Part shown: one piece after another, positions 43,253-52,217 of the stretch
Numbering within the stretch: position 1 is the first letter of the stretch
Layout of the letters: each line of letters starts with the position of its first letter
Assembly (NCBI RefSeq): GCF_014647835.1
Contig: NZ_BMPY01000011.1
Location: forward strand, 62,001 to 126,000
Length of the DNA stretch: 64,000 bases
From: Microbispora rosea subsp. aerata
GTDB lineage: Bacteria > Actinomycetota > Actinomycetes > Streptosporangiales > Streptosporangiaceae
Reading direction: 5' to 3'
Position numbers and translations under genes: made by a program
Notes under the pieces: generated by a model
Told to the model about the DNA's origin: nothing
Database searches by the model: none
Seen by the model: the letters and a program-made list of their open reading frames with translations, nothing else

Positions 43253-43432
43253 GCGTGCTCCCACACGTTGTGGCCAGGTGTGGCCAGTGTGGTTGGCCAC
43301 GTCCGCGGCCTTGGTTCCCCGGGGGTTCTACGGCGACTATGACACAGAGCCGCACTCAACGCACTCTTCCCGTCGCACACAGTGACCGCCGAGAGAGGCG
43401 TCGCTACCCGACCGCACGCAGGGAGTCACCTC

Positions 43433-43612
43433 ATGGACCAGTTCGCCGCCGCTCCCACGCCGCCGCTGTCTCTCACGCAGGCCGCCGTACGGGCGCTGGA
43501 ACGGCTCAAGCGCGACCTCGCCACGCCCCGCCGCGGGTCCCGCGATCCGGACAGGCGGCTGTGCGACCCTGATAGGAGCTTCGAGCCGAACAAGCGCCGG
43601 TCCACCTCGTAG
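43433..43612 (+). CDS. Small helical partner-like protein
   Basis: 59 residues beginning MDQFAAAPTPPLSLTQAAV, with a basic helix (RALERLKRDLATPRRGS). ATG 43433 has GGGAG upstream. It is divergent from the XRE gene, a position where actinomycetes often carry a small DUF397-like or antitoxin-like partner, but it has no clear DUF397 motif. Function unknown. Confidence 0.45.
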   Translation: MDQFAAAPTPPLSLTQAAVRALERLKRDLATPRRGSRDPDRRLCDPDRSFEPNKRRSTS

Positions 43613-43627
43613 GAGGCCACGCCCGTC

Positions 43628-43963
43628 ATGACCAGCCCCGGGCAGCAGTGCTCCGGTCAGTGTGCGTTCTCGCGCCGCATCCTGCGAGGGAGAGCGCAGC
43701 GGCTCGGCGTCACCCCGATCGAGGCCGCAGGCCGGCACGACCGCACCATCGGATCGGCCGCCGCCCGCGGTGGCGGCCGATTTTGGCTCCGCACCACCGC
43801 CGGACCCCGCGCCCGGACCCGGGACGAGGCGTGGACGGGCACCCCGGACGCCGCCGCGATCACCGATGTCGCCGCCGCTCACGTCCCCGGCCGTACGCGC
43901 CGCGAGCCGCGGCACCCGGTGTGTGAGCACGCGGCGCCGGCCTCGCGGAGCCGGCTGTGCTGA
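43628..43963 (+). CDS. Hypothetical protein upstream of the AAA ATPase
   Basis: 111 residues with a start MTSPGQQCSGQCAFSRRIL and an Arg/Ala-rich body of low complexity. TAGGAGG lies 11 bases before the ATG, overlapping the previous stop. Its stop overlaps the AAA gene start by 7 bases. The coding potential is moderate, so it may be a small coupling ORF. Confidence 0.35.
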   Translation: MTSPGQQCSGQCAFSRRILRGRAQRLGVTPIEAAGRHDRTIGSAAARGGGRFWLRTTAGPRARTRDEAWTGTPDAAAITDVAAAHVPGRTRREPRHPVCEHAAPASRSRLC

Positions 43964-44700
43964 TCACCCGCCTGACCGTGCCGCCGCCCCATCCGAGGGG
44001 GTGGCCGTTCACCATCCCCGCCGTCCGGCGCCTCGCCGACGGGATCGACCTGACCACTCCGGTGACGTTCCTCGTCGGGGAGAACGGCTCGGGGAAGTCC
44101 ACGCTCGTCGAGGCCGTCGCCGACGTGTGCGGCATCAACGCCGAAGGAGGCAAGGCCGGCACCCGGTACGCCTCCACCGGGGAGGCGACTCCGCTCGGCC
44201 GGGCGCTGCATGCCGAGTTCACCACCACGGGGCTGCGCCTGATCCGAGGCCCCCGCGCCAAGCGGCGGGCGTTCTTCTTCCGCGCCGAGACGCTGTTCAA
44301 CCTCGGGCAGAACGTGTCCGGACTGCCCGGGTTCTGGGAGGAGGACCTGACCGGGCAGTCGCACGGCGAGGGGTTCTTCACCGTGCTGGACCGCATGGTC
44401 GCCGGACCCGGCCTCTACCTGATGGACGAGCCGGAGGCCGCGCTGTCGTTCACCTCCTGCCTGCGTCTGGTCGCGCTGATGGACCGTGTCGCCCGCGAGG
44501 GCGGGCAGATCATCTGCGCCACGCATTCGCCGGTCCTGGCCAGTCTCCCGGGCGCGCGGATCCTCGAGTTGGACGAGGACGGCATCCACTGTGCCGGGTG
44601 GAAGGATCTCCACTTGGTGGACCATTGGCGGCGGTTCTTGGAGACGCCCGACGCCTACCTGCGGCATGTGCTCGACCACGGCGCGGCGTCGCCGTCGTAG
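43957..44700 (+). CDS. AAA-family ATPase (SMC/ABC-like)
   Basis: 247 residues. Walker A GENGSGKST, signature-like LTGQSHGEGF, Walker B GLYLMDEPEAALS, and H-loop THSPVLASLPGA, an intact ABC-type nucleotide fold without membrane segments. This matches the small stand-alone actinobacterial AAA proteins related to RecF/OLD-type ATPases; the role is undetermined. GTG start 43957 overlaps the upstream frame. Confidence 0.88.
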   Translation: MLITRLTVPPPHPRGWPFTIPAVRRLADGIDLTTPVTFLVGENGSGKSTLVEAVADVCGINAEGGKAGTRYASTGEATPLGRALHAEFTTTGLRLIRGPRAKRRAFFFRAETLFNLGQNVSGLPGFWEEDLTGQSHGEGFFTVLDRMVAGPGLYLMDEPEAALSFTSCLRLVALMDRVAREGGQIICATHSPVLASLPGARILELDEDGIHCAGWKDLHLVDHWRRFLETPDAYLRHVLDHGAASPS

Positions 44701-44780
44701 GCGGGACCGGCAGGGCCCGCGCCTGTGGTGAGCGAGGTCGTCACCGGCGCTCCGACGCGGTCGGCGCACGGGCCGGTGAA

Positions 44781-44810
44781 CCGCCGGGCGCGCGCGAGCG
44801 CGCCCGGCGG
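44781..44810. terminator. Strong hairpin between convergent genes
   Basis: Perfect 13-base arms CCGCCGGGCGCGC (44781-44793) and GCGCGCCCGGCGG (44798-44810) with a GCGA loop, between the AAA ATPase and pectate lyase stops. Confidence 0.8.
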
Positions 44811-44843
44811 CCGGTGCCGTGCTCGGGGTGACGAGCGGGCCGA

Positions 44844-46433
44844 TTATCGCGTGACCGGCCTGCCGCCGAAGGTCACGACCAGGCGGCCGTCCGAGGCGAA
44901 GGACCAGCCCAGGGCGCCGGTGTAGGAGGAACACCGGGACCCGTTCGACCCCGACCAGAACTGGTTGGAGCTGTCCGCATTGCCGACGATCTTGTCGTTG
45001 GACCCGCCGCCGCTGCGGCAGGAGGTGTTGCCGCGGAACACCGAGGTGCCGGCGTCGAAGGAGAAGTTGCGCTCGGCGTTGTCGACGCCGACGTTGTCCG
45101 AGATCGTCATCGTGCCCGGGTTGCTGTTGTAGGTGAACCCGTGGTGGCCGTTGCGATAGGCGATGTTGCGCCGGATCACGTGGTTGACGGCGATCTTCTC
45201 ACCGCCGAGCTTGTAGCCGTTGCGGTCGCCGTTGCCGGACTGGCCGCCGTTGCTGAGGGTGCCGTTGCCGTAGGCCAGGGAGTCTTCGATGGTGACCGGC
45301 CCGATGGCTCCGGTGTCCGTCTTGGTGTAGAGGTCCCAGCCGTCGTCGATGTTGTTGTGGGCCACGTCGTAGCGGAAGACGTTGCCCGTGCCGGTGGTGA
45401 GCTTGGCGGCGAAGCCGTCGGCGTCCTCGCCGTCGGAGTCGGCGTTGTCGTGCGACTCCGAGCTGATGATGAGGTTGTTGGACGGCCACTGGTCGCGGGG
45501 AGTGTCGGAGGCGATCCGCCCGAGCTGCAGCCCGGTGTCGCGGTTGTAGCGGGTGATCGTGCGCTCGATGATGTTGTTGCTGCCGCCGATGTAGATACCG
45601 TTGTCGCCGGCACGCTCGACCACGATGCCGTACACGTGCCAGTACGAGCCGTTCAGCGTGAGCCCGCGGTTGGACGAAGACTCGCTCTGCGCCGAGAAGT
45701 TCAGCACCGGAGTCTCGCCGGGGTAGGCGGACAGGGTCTTGCGGGCGTTCGGGGTGCCGTTGTTGCCCTGTGCGATGGTGACCGTCCGCGCGAAGTCATA
45801 CCGCCCGCCACGCAGGTAGATCGTCCCGCCGGGGGCGACGCGGGTGATCGCCGAGGTGAGCGTCGTCGGGTCCGACTGCGTCCCCGCGGCGTCGTCCCTG
45901 CCGTTCGGCGACACGTACAGCACGCCCGACGGTGTGGGGGTGGGAGACGGCGAGGGCGTCGGCGTGGGTGAGGGCGAAGGTGTCGGTGTGGGCGACGCGG
46001 TGGGAGACGGGGTCGTGGTAGACCCGGTGCAGGTCACGCCGTTGAGAGTGAACGAGGCGGGCTTGGGGTTGGACCCCGACCAGCTGCCGTTGAAGCCGAT
46101 GGACACCGACCCGCCGGTGGCGATGACGGCGTTGTAGTCCACATTCGTGGCCGTGACGTTCTGCCCGCTCTGAATGAATGTGGCCGACCACCCGGTGTCC
46201 ACCCTCTGGCCGCTGTCGGGGAAGGTGAACCCGAGAGTCCACCCGTTGATCGCACTGCCCAGATTCTGGATCGTGATCGCGGCGGTGAACCCGCCCGGCC
46301 AGTCGTTGGTCGTGTACGTCACGGCGCACCCGGTGGCGGCCTGCGCCGTTCCGGCGCTGGCCACACCGGCCAGGGCGACGACTCCGGCGAGCGCGCCGAT
46401 CACCCCGGCGCCCCTTCTGGTTCTGCTTCTCAC
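44844..46433 (-). CDS. Secreted family-9 pectate lyase with CBM2
   Basis: 529 residues. A signal peptide ends near AGTAQA. A CBM2 cellulose-binding domain follows (TGCAVTYTTNDWPGGFTAAI through NGVTCTG, two terminal cysteines), then a Thr/Pro/Ser linker. The catalytic part begins LYVSPNGRDDAAGTQSDPTT and runs as a right-handed parallel beta-helix (NNIIERTITRYNRDTGLQLG, SESHDNADSDGEDADGFAAK), the PL9 pattern that cuts polygalacturonate. GTG 46433 has AAGGAG seven bases upstream. It degrades plant cell-wall pectin outside the cell. Confidence 0.9.
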   Translation of the reverse strand: MRSRTRRGAGVIGALAGVVALAGVASAGTAQAATGCAVTYTTNDWPGGFTAAITIQNLGSAINGWTLGFTFPDSGQRVDTGWSATFIQSGQNVTATNVDYNAVIATGGSVSIGFNGSWSGSNPKPASFTLNGVTCTGSTTTPSPTASPTPTPSPSPTPTPSPSPTPTPSGVLYVSPNGRDDAAGTQSDPTTLTSAITRVAPGGTIYLRGGRYDFARTVTIAQGNNGTPNARKTLSAYPGETPVLNFSAQSESSSNRGLTLNGSYWHVYGIVVERAGDNGIYIGGSNNIIERTITRYNRDTGLQLGRIASDTPRDQWPSNNLIISSESHDNADSDGEDADGFAAKLTTGTGNVFRYDVAHNNIDDGWDLYTKTDTGAIGPVTIEDSLAYGNGTLSNGGQSGNGDRNGYKLGGEKIAVNHVIRRNIAYRNGHHGFTYNSNPGTMTISDNVGVDNAERNFSFDAGTSVFRGNTSCRSGGGSNDKIVGNADSSNQFWSGSNGSRCSSYTGALGWSFASDGRLVVTFGGRPVTR

Positions 46434-47063
46434 AACCGAGCTCCTTGCAGGTCGCGCAGGGCCCCTGACCGAGGAATGACTCCTGACCCCACAAGGGTTT
46501 CGTGCACCTGAACCACATCCATGCGCAGGAACACCGCGCATCAACGTACGATCCCGCCGATCGCCGGTCAACGACGCGCCGCGGCGGCCTTCCGCGTACG
46601 ACGGCCCTGACTTGCACGGGAACCGCCGGGGACGACGGACGGGAACCCGGGCCGGCTGAAACGTTCAGGCGAGAACGTGGAAAACAAAGGCGGCAGCCGC
46701 AGGCGGACCCGGCTGCGCCGTCCCCTGCGGTATCGACGTGATCCATCGGCAGGGGACGGCGACAAGCAACGACGACCACCACTCGCGCCGGTGACGGCAC
46801 GAGACGGAGGAGAGAAGGGAGAGGACAACGCCCGCTCCTCCGGCCGCAGGAAGCGGGCGCCTCTCCAGATATGACATCTCATGATTCTCCGGATAGAGGG
46901 GGGAATCACGAGTGAGGGCTCACACGCTAACGGGATCCGGACTCGTCCTTCGGAAGGATCGCTTACCGGTTAATAACGATCGGCCTACGACCCCGTCACG
47001 CACTGGCGATCAATCGTGGTCCACAGGTCAACTGCTTGTCCAGGATGGCGTGACGGGAGAGAC
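46434..47063. other. 630-base gap without recognised gene
   Basis: This includes the pectate-lyase promoter (near 46434) and an AT-richer patch near 46870-46990. A TTGTCCAGG word near 47036 is close to a DnaA box. No frame has convincing composition. Confidence 0.4.
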
Positions 47064-47315
47064 ATGTCCGGTTGGCAGCATTCCGCTCCTCTTCCCCCCG
47101 CATGGCCGCCGGACCGGTACGAGGTCCGCTCGGCCCGGCCCGTTCCGGATCGGGCTGCGGCCGATCGATATCACTTCGCGCGTACGGCCCACGAAGCCGC
47201 CACCCGCCTTCGCGACGTACGCTTCGCGACGCAGATCCAGGTCGTCCGGATCGAGGATGGAGCGATCCTCTTCGATCTGGTCGCCGGGGTGGAGGTGCCC
47301 CTCAACCACTGGTGA
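47064..47315 (+). CDS. Small hypothetical protein
   Basis: 83 residues starting MSGWQHSAPLPPAWPPDRY, with a helical middle (HFARTAHEAATRLRDVRFA) and a final strand pair (IQVVRIEDGAILFDLVAGVE). ACGGGAGAG lies just before the ATG. It looks like a real small protein by composition. I do not recognise it. Confidence 0.5.
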   Translation: MSGWQHSAPLPPAWPPDRYEVRSARPVPDRAAADRYHFARTAHEAATRLRDVRFATQIQVVRIEDGAILFDLVAGVEVPLNHW

Positions 47316-47393
47316 CCGCCGGAGCGACCATTGATGGCCGGCCGAGCGACGAAGCGGCGGGCCGGCCGCCGGGAGCTGCGGCAAGATGGGAGC

Positions 47394-48269
47394 ATGGCGG
47401 CGAAGGACGGCGACGGGTGGGCGCTGTGCGCACTCGGCCACCAGCACTGGGGGGTGCACGGCGCCGCCGGGCTGCTCACCGTGCACCACACGCTGGAGGG
47501 CATGCCGTACGTGCTGATGCAGAAGCGTGCCCGGTGGAGCCATCACGGCGGGACGTGGGGGCTGCCTGGCGGCGCGCGCGACAGCCACGAGGACCCCATC
47601 ACCGGCGCGCTGCGCGAGGCGCGGGAAGAGGCGGCGCTCGACGCCGATCTCGTACGGGTGCGCGGGCTCTACGTCGACGACCACGGCGGCTGGTCGTTCC
47701 AGACGGTGATCGCGGAGGCAGGAGGGCTGCTCGACGCCGCACCCGCCAACGGCGAGAGCGCGGACATGCGCTGGGTGGCGGCCGACGAGGTCGCGTCGAA
47801 GGAACTGCATCCCGGCTTCGCCGCCACGTGGCCGCAGATCCGGCCCGCGTTGCGCCCGGTGATCGTCGTCCTCGACATGGCCAACATCATCGGCGCCCGC
47901 GCCGAGCACGGGTGGTGGAAAGACCGGGCAGGCGCGGCGAACCGCCTGCTCAACGAGCTGATCCTGCTTGCGAAGCAGGGCCTCGGCGAGATGCCGGAAG
48001 GGGTTCCCGCCCTGGCCCGGTGGTTCCCTCGCATGGTCGTGGTGCTCGAAGGGGCGGCGGTCGGCGCCGCCGACCCGGGGCCGATGACCGAGGACCTGAC
48101 GGTCGTGGCGGCCCGGGGCAGCGGGGACGACGCGATCGTGGAGACGGTGCGCGGCCTGCGGTCGTGGGAAACGGCCGTCGTCGTCACCGCCGACCGGGGA
48201 CTGCGCGCGCGGGTGACGGCTCTCGGCGCCCTGGTCACCGGCCCTCGCTGGCTGCTCAAACAACTCTGA
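47394..48269 (+). CDS. Nudix hydrolase fused to a NYN/PIN-like domain
   Basis: 291 residues. The N-terminal half is a Nudix hydrolase with the full box GARDSHEDPITGALREAREE (about residues 60-80), for hydrolysing nucleoside-diphosphate-linked compounds. From about residue 158 a second domain follows the NYN/YacP-like RNase pattern: VIVVLDMANIIGA, then ARWFPRMVVVLEGA, VVAARGSGDDAIVE and TAVVVTADRGLRARV, with aspartates at the expected strand ends. Such an N-to-C fusion would pair nucleotide clearance with RNA cleavage. The exact substrates are unknown. Confidence 0.85.
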   Translation: MAAKDGDGWALCALGHQHWGVHGAAGLLTVHHTLEGMPYVLMQKRARWSHHGGTWGLPGGARDSHEDPITGALREAREEAALDADLVRVRGLYVDDHGGWSFQTVIAEAGGLLDAAPANGESADMRWVAADEVASKELHPGFAATWPQIRPALRPVIVVLDMANIIGARAEHGWWKDRAGAANRLLNELILLAKQGLGEMPEGVPALARWFPRMVVVLEGAAVGAADPGPMTEDLTVVAARGSGDDAIVETVRGLRSWETAVVVTADRGLRARVTALGALVTGPRWLLKQL

Positions 48270-48366
48270 CCCGGCGACGTCTCATCCCGCCCCGCACGTC
48301 AACCGCGATCCACGCGTATTTCGTGGGTTTTATGTCTATTCATCCTATTTGGGCAGGATGAAGAAC

Positions 48367-49467
48367 ATGATCCTGCGCTACCGTCGGCTGGCCGCCACCT
48401 GGACCGTGGCCGTTCCGATCCTCGCCGTGGCAGTGCTCGCGCTGGCGTGGGGGCGGACCATTCCGATCGCCGTCGTGGTGATCGCGGCGCTCTTCCTCGC
48501 GAGCGCGGTGCTCGCGGCCGTGCATCACGCCGAGGTCATCGCGCATCGCGTGGGCGAGCCGTTCGGGTCGCTCGTGCTCGCCGTCGCCGTCACGGTGATC
48601 GAGGTAGCGCTGATCATCAGCCTCACCGTGTCCGGCGGACCGGCCGCGTCCTCGCTCGCCCGCGACACGGTGTTCGCCGCCGTGATGATCACGTGCAACG
48701 GGATCGTCGGACTGTCGCTGCTGATCGCGGCGTTGCGGCGGCGGGTGGCGGTGTTCAACGCGGAGGGGACCGGAGGCGCGCTCGCCACGGTAGCGACGCT
48801 GTCCACGATGAGTCTCGTCCTGCCGGCCTTCACCACGAGCAAGCCCGGGCCCGCCTTCGCCCCTGCCCAGCTCGCGTTCGCCGCGTTGGTCTCGATCGCG
48901 TTGTACGGCCTGTTCGTGCTCACCCAAGCCGTACGGCACCGCGACTACTTCCTGCCGGTCGAGCCCGGCACCGAGGGCGCGGACGCGGCCAGGCGCGCCA
49001 AGCGGCCGGCCAAGCGGAGCGCCACGGCGAGCCTGGCGCTGCTGCTGACCGCGCTGGTCGCGGTGGTCGGCCTGGCGAAAGTCGAATCTCCCGCCATCGA
49101 GGCGGCCGTACGCACGGCGCGCCTCCCGCAGGCGGTGGTGGGCGTCGTGATCGCGTTGCTGGTGCTGCTGCCGGAGACCCTCGCCGCCGTACGCGCGGCC
49201 CGCCGGGCACGAGTGCAGGTCAGCTTGAACCTCGCCTTCGGCTCCGCCATGGCCAGCATCGGGCTCACCATTCCGACGATCGCCGCGGCGTCGCTGTGGC
49301 TTGAGGGGCCGCTGCTGCTCGGGCTCGACCCGACGCACATCGTGCTGCTCGGCCTGACGATCGTCGTGGCCACGCTGACCGTGGTGCCCGGCCGGGCCAC
49401 CGTGCTGCAGGCGGGTGTTCACCTCACGCTGTTCGCCGCTTTCCTGCTCCTGGCGGTGAGCCCGTGA
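48367..49467 (+). CDS. chaA: Calcium/proton antiporter (ChaA-like)
   Basis: 366 residues, about eleven helices. Two homologous halves show the cation-exchanger signature: HAEVIAHRVGEPFGSLVLAV followed by TVIEVALIISL in the first, and VLLPETLAAVRAARR with NLAFGSAMASIGLTIPTIAA in the second. It exchanges Ca2+ or Na+ for protons across the membrane. Start ATG 48367 sits 8 bases after AGGA; ATG 48358 or TTG 48349 would add a few residues. Confidence 0.88.
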   Translation: MILRYRRLAATWTVAVPILAVAVLALAWGRTIPIAVVVIAALFLASAVLAAVHHAEVIAHRVGEPFGSLVLAVAVTVIEVALIISLTVSGGPAASSLARDTVFAAVMITCNGIVGLSLLIAALRRRVAVFNAEGTGGALATVATLSTMSLVLPAFTTSKPGPAFAPAQLAFAALVSIALYGLFVLTQAVRHRDYFLPVEPGTEGADAARRAKRPAKRSATASLALLLTALVAVVGLAKVESPAIEAAVRTARLPQAVVGVVIALLVLLPETLAAVRAARRARVQVSLNLAFGSAMASIGLTIPTIAAASLWLEGPLLLGLDPTHIVLLGLTIVVATLTVVPGRATVLQAGVHLTLFAAFLLLAVSP

Positions 49468-49547
49468 CCCCGTACGCCCCGCTGAAAAATACCGATGCGC
49501 GATGATCCAACAGCGCGTAGCGTACGAAGGGTGAACCGGCGACATTG

Positions 49548-50703
49548 ATGCTCACCTGAACGGGCCCTCGCGGCCCGCCTGTACGCGTACGCGTTCCTCG
49601 AGGACTTCATCGTCCTCTATCCGGTGTACGCCCTGTTGTTCGCCGACAACGGGCTCTCCCCGGCTCAGATCTCCTCGTTGTTCGTGATCTGGTCGGTCAC
49701 CGGGTTCGTGCTGGAGGTCCCGTCCGGTGTGTGGGCCGACCTCGTCTCGCGGCGGTGGCTGCTCGCCGTCGCGCCCCTCCTGACGGGCGCGGGGTTCGCC
49801 CTGTGGACGTTCTCCCCCTCTTACTGGTCGTTCGCGCTTGGCTTCGTGCTGTGGGGCGCCGGCGGCTCGCTGCGTTCGGGCACGCTCCAGGCCCTGGTGT
49901 ACGAGGAACTCGCCCGGCACGGCGCGACCGACCGCTTCCCGACGCTCATCGGGCGGGCGAGCGCCCTCGGCACGACCGCGGTGATGGCCGCGACCGCGCT
50001 CGCGGGGCCGGTGCTCGCGATGGGCGGCATGCGCGCGGCGGGCCTGGCCAGTGTGCTCGTGACGCTGCTCGGAGCCGCCGTGGGGCTGTCGTTCCCGGAG
50101 TCGCGCGGCGACCGCGACCGCTCCGCGGCCGCCGACGGGTATTTCGCCGTACTACGCCACGGCCTGTCCGAGGTGCGCCGGGGTCCGGCGGTCCGCCGCG
50201 CGATCGTGGTCTTGTCGGCGATGTCGGTCGCGGAGGCGATGGACGAGTACGTACCCCTGCTCGCGGAGGCGACCGGGGTGCCCACCGATCGGGTTCCCCT
50301 GCTCGTCCTGCTGGTGAGCGCCGGCGGCATGATCGGCGGATGGTTCGCCGGGCGGGGGCGGGGCGGCCTCGCGCCGGCCCTGGTGACGGCCGCCGTCTGC
50401 ATGGCCGCCGGTGCCGTCGCGGCGGGGACGGGCCGCCCGGAGGCGCTCGCGCTCGTGGCCGTGGCCTTCGGTTTGTTCGAGTGGGCGGCGGCGATGCTGG
50501 AGGCCAGGCTCCAGGAGGGGATCTCGGACGGCGCGCGGGCCACGGTCACCTCGATGGCCGGGATCGGCACCGAGGTCGTCGCGCTCTCGGTCTACGGCGG
50601 TTACGCCGCCGGGTCGGGGTGGGCCGGCCCGGGGCCGCTGTTCGCCGTCGCGGCGGTGCCGTACCTGGTGATCGCCTTCGCCGTACGCGGGAAACGGACG
50701 TGA
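49548..50703 (+). pseudogene. MFS transporter with a broken start
   Basis: A 12-helix transporter of the major facilitator type: FADNGLSPAQISSLFVIWSV, GFVLEVPSGVWADLVSRRW (motif A-like), GAGGSLRSGTLQALVYEE, and later helices to the end. The N-terminus is damaged: ATG 49548 gives M-L-T-stop. Without the T at 49557 the frame reads MLTERALAARLYAYAFLEDF and joins the remaining protein. The first in-frame start without repair is GTG 49624, which would lose half of helix 1. Probably a frameshift, real or technical. Confidence 0.75.
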
Positions 50704-50751
50704 CCGGCGCGAGGGGCCGCCGCGGGCCTCTCGCGCCGGCCGGTCATGTCG

Positions 50752-51975
50752 TCAGCCACGGGTCCACTTCTGGTTGGCCCCGCCGGTGCAGTCCCACAGT
50801 TGCAGGCGCGCACCGCTGTTGGGGTTCACGTCCACGATGTCCACGCATCGGTTCGCGGGGATGTTGACGATGTCGCCCGCCGGGGTGAGCGTGAAGCGTT
50901 GGGCGCCGGTGCCGTTGCACGTGTAGAGCTGGATCGGCGTGCCGTTGGCGGTGCCGGCCGCCGCGGCGTCCATGCACTTGCCCATCGCGCGGATCGTGCC
51001 GTCGCTGTTGATCGTCCACTGCTGTGCGACGGTGCCGTTGCAGTCGTACATCTGCAGCCGGGCGCCGTCGACGGGGTCGGCTCCCGGGATGTCGATGCAG
51101 CGGCCGTTGAGGTTGGACTTCAGCGCGCTGCCGGCGCCCCCGTCGTTGGTCCAGGCGGAGACGCGGACCCAGTCGATCAGCATGGTCTGCGGGAACGACG
51201 TGGTGGAGTCGGGGTAGCCCGGCCAGTTCCCGCCGACCGCCACGTTCAGGATCATGAAGAACGGGTGGTCGAAGACCCACCGGTTGCCGCGGAGGTCGGC
51301 CGGGGTGACGCGGAAGTACTCCGAGCCGTCGAGATACCAGACGATGAGGTTGGGCGACCAGTCGACCCGGTAGGTGTGGAAGGCGTCGCTGAGCGGAGCG
51401 CCGATCGTACGGCTGCCGCCGATTCCGGCGCCGCCGGAGTAACCGGGGCCGTGCACGGTGCCGTGGACCGTGTTGGGCGCCTTGCCGACGTTCTCCATGA
51501 TGTCGATCTCGCCGTTGTTCGGCCAGTCACCGCCGCCGAGCATCCAGAAGGCCGGCCAGATGCCCTGCCCCTTGGGGATCTTGATGCTCGCCTCGAAGCG
51601 GCCGTACGCCTGGCTGAACTTGCCGGCGGTCAGGATGCGGCCCGAGGTGTACTGGCAGGTGCCGTAATGGCACTGGTAGCCGGCCGGGTTCTCCTTGCGG
51701 GCGGTGATGGCCAGGTGGCCCTGCCCGTCGTGGTACACGTTGCGGGTGGAGTCGGTGTAGTACTGGAGCTCGTTGTTGCCCCAGCCGCCACCGCCGATGT
51801 CGAACTTCCACTTGTTCCCGTCGACGGGCGTTCCCGCCGGGGCGTTGAACTCGTCGGACCAGGTGACGGGGCCGATGGCGGCTTCGGCCCGGTCGTTGCC
51901 CGTGCCTGCGACGAGGCCTCCGGTCAGGGCGACGACCATGGCCGCGGCCATGACGAGAAGCCGGGGTTTGCGCAT
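50752..51975 (-). CDS. Secreted GH16 beta-1,3-glucanase with ricin-type lectin domain
   Basis: 407 residues. A signal peptide (MRKPRLLVMAAAMVVALTG, cleaved near AEA) is followed by the GH16 domain: WSDEFNAPAGTPVDGNKWKF, AFWMLGGGDW, and the intact catalytic run GEIDIMEN (about residue 156), then the Trp/Asp strand region. A CBM13/ricin beta-trefoil closes the protein with three QxW-like repeats (ARLQMYDCNGTVAQQW, IQLYTCNGTGAQRF, ARLQLWDCTGGANQKW). It hydrolyses laminarin-type glucan. GGAGA precedes the ATG. Confidence 0.95.
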   Translation of the reverse strand: MRKPRLLVMAAAMVVALTGGLVAGTGNDRAEAAIGPVTWSDEFNAPAGTPVDGNKWKFDIGGGGWGNNELQYYTDSTRNVYHDGQGHLAITARKENPAGYQCHYGTCQYTSGRILTAGKFSQAYGRFEASIKIPKGQGIWPAFWMLGGGDWPNNGEIDIMENVGKAPNTVHGTVHGPGYSGGAGIGGSRTIGAPLSDAFHTYRVDWSPNLIVWYLDGSEYFRVTPADLRGNRWVFDHPFFMILNVAVGGNWPGYPDSTTSFPQTMLIDWVRVSAWTNDGGAGSALKSNLNGRCIDIPGADPVDGARLQMYDCNGTVAQQWTINSDGTIRAMGKCMDAAAAGTANGTPIQLYTCNGTGAQRFTLTPAGDIVNIPANRCVDIVDVNPNSGARLQLWDCTGGANQKWTRG

Positions 51976-52217
51976 GGAGATCTCCGGTTGGTGGGGGGAT
52001 GCCAGCAGGATCTCCGGCCCGCGCCCGCGGCTGATGTGCGAGGGCACGCGCCGGCATGTCCAGCGCTAGATTTGAATCTTGAATAAAGATGCAACACCCT
52101 CGACATGCGGACTGTCAATAGGACAGTTTCTTGTTGACTACATTTGTCAATGCCGGGTCCACGGCTGGTGACGCGAGAGAAGGCCCCGCCCGCTCGTCAA
52201 CCCGTGAGAGCTCGCCG
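51976..52217. promoter_or_regulatory. AT-rich promoter/operator region of the GH16 gene
   Basis: 242 bases. The stretch 52070-52150 is unusually AT-rich (TTGAATCTTGAATAAAGATG). It contains a perfect inverted repeat ACTGTC-AATAG-GACAGT (52111-52127) and further TTGACA/TGTCAA words (minus strand). Likely the controlled promoter of the glucanase. Confidence 0.5.

Noticed and set aside
45141-45971. 276-codon plus-strand frame opposite the pectate lyase
   Set aside because: Val/Gly/Asp-rich shadow of the lyase, with no ribosome site or domain.
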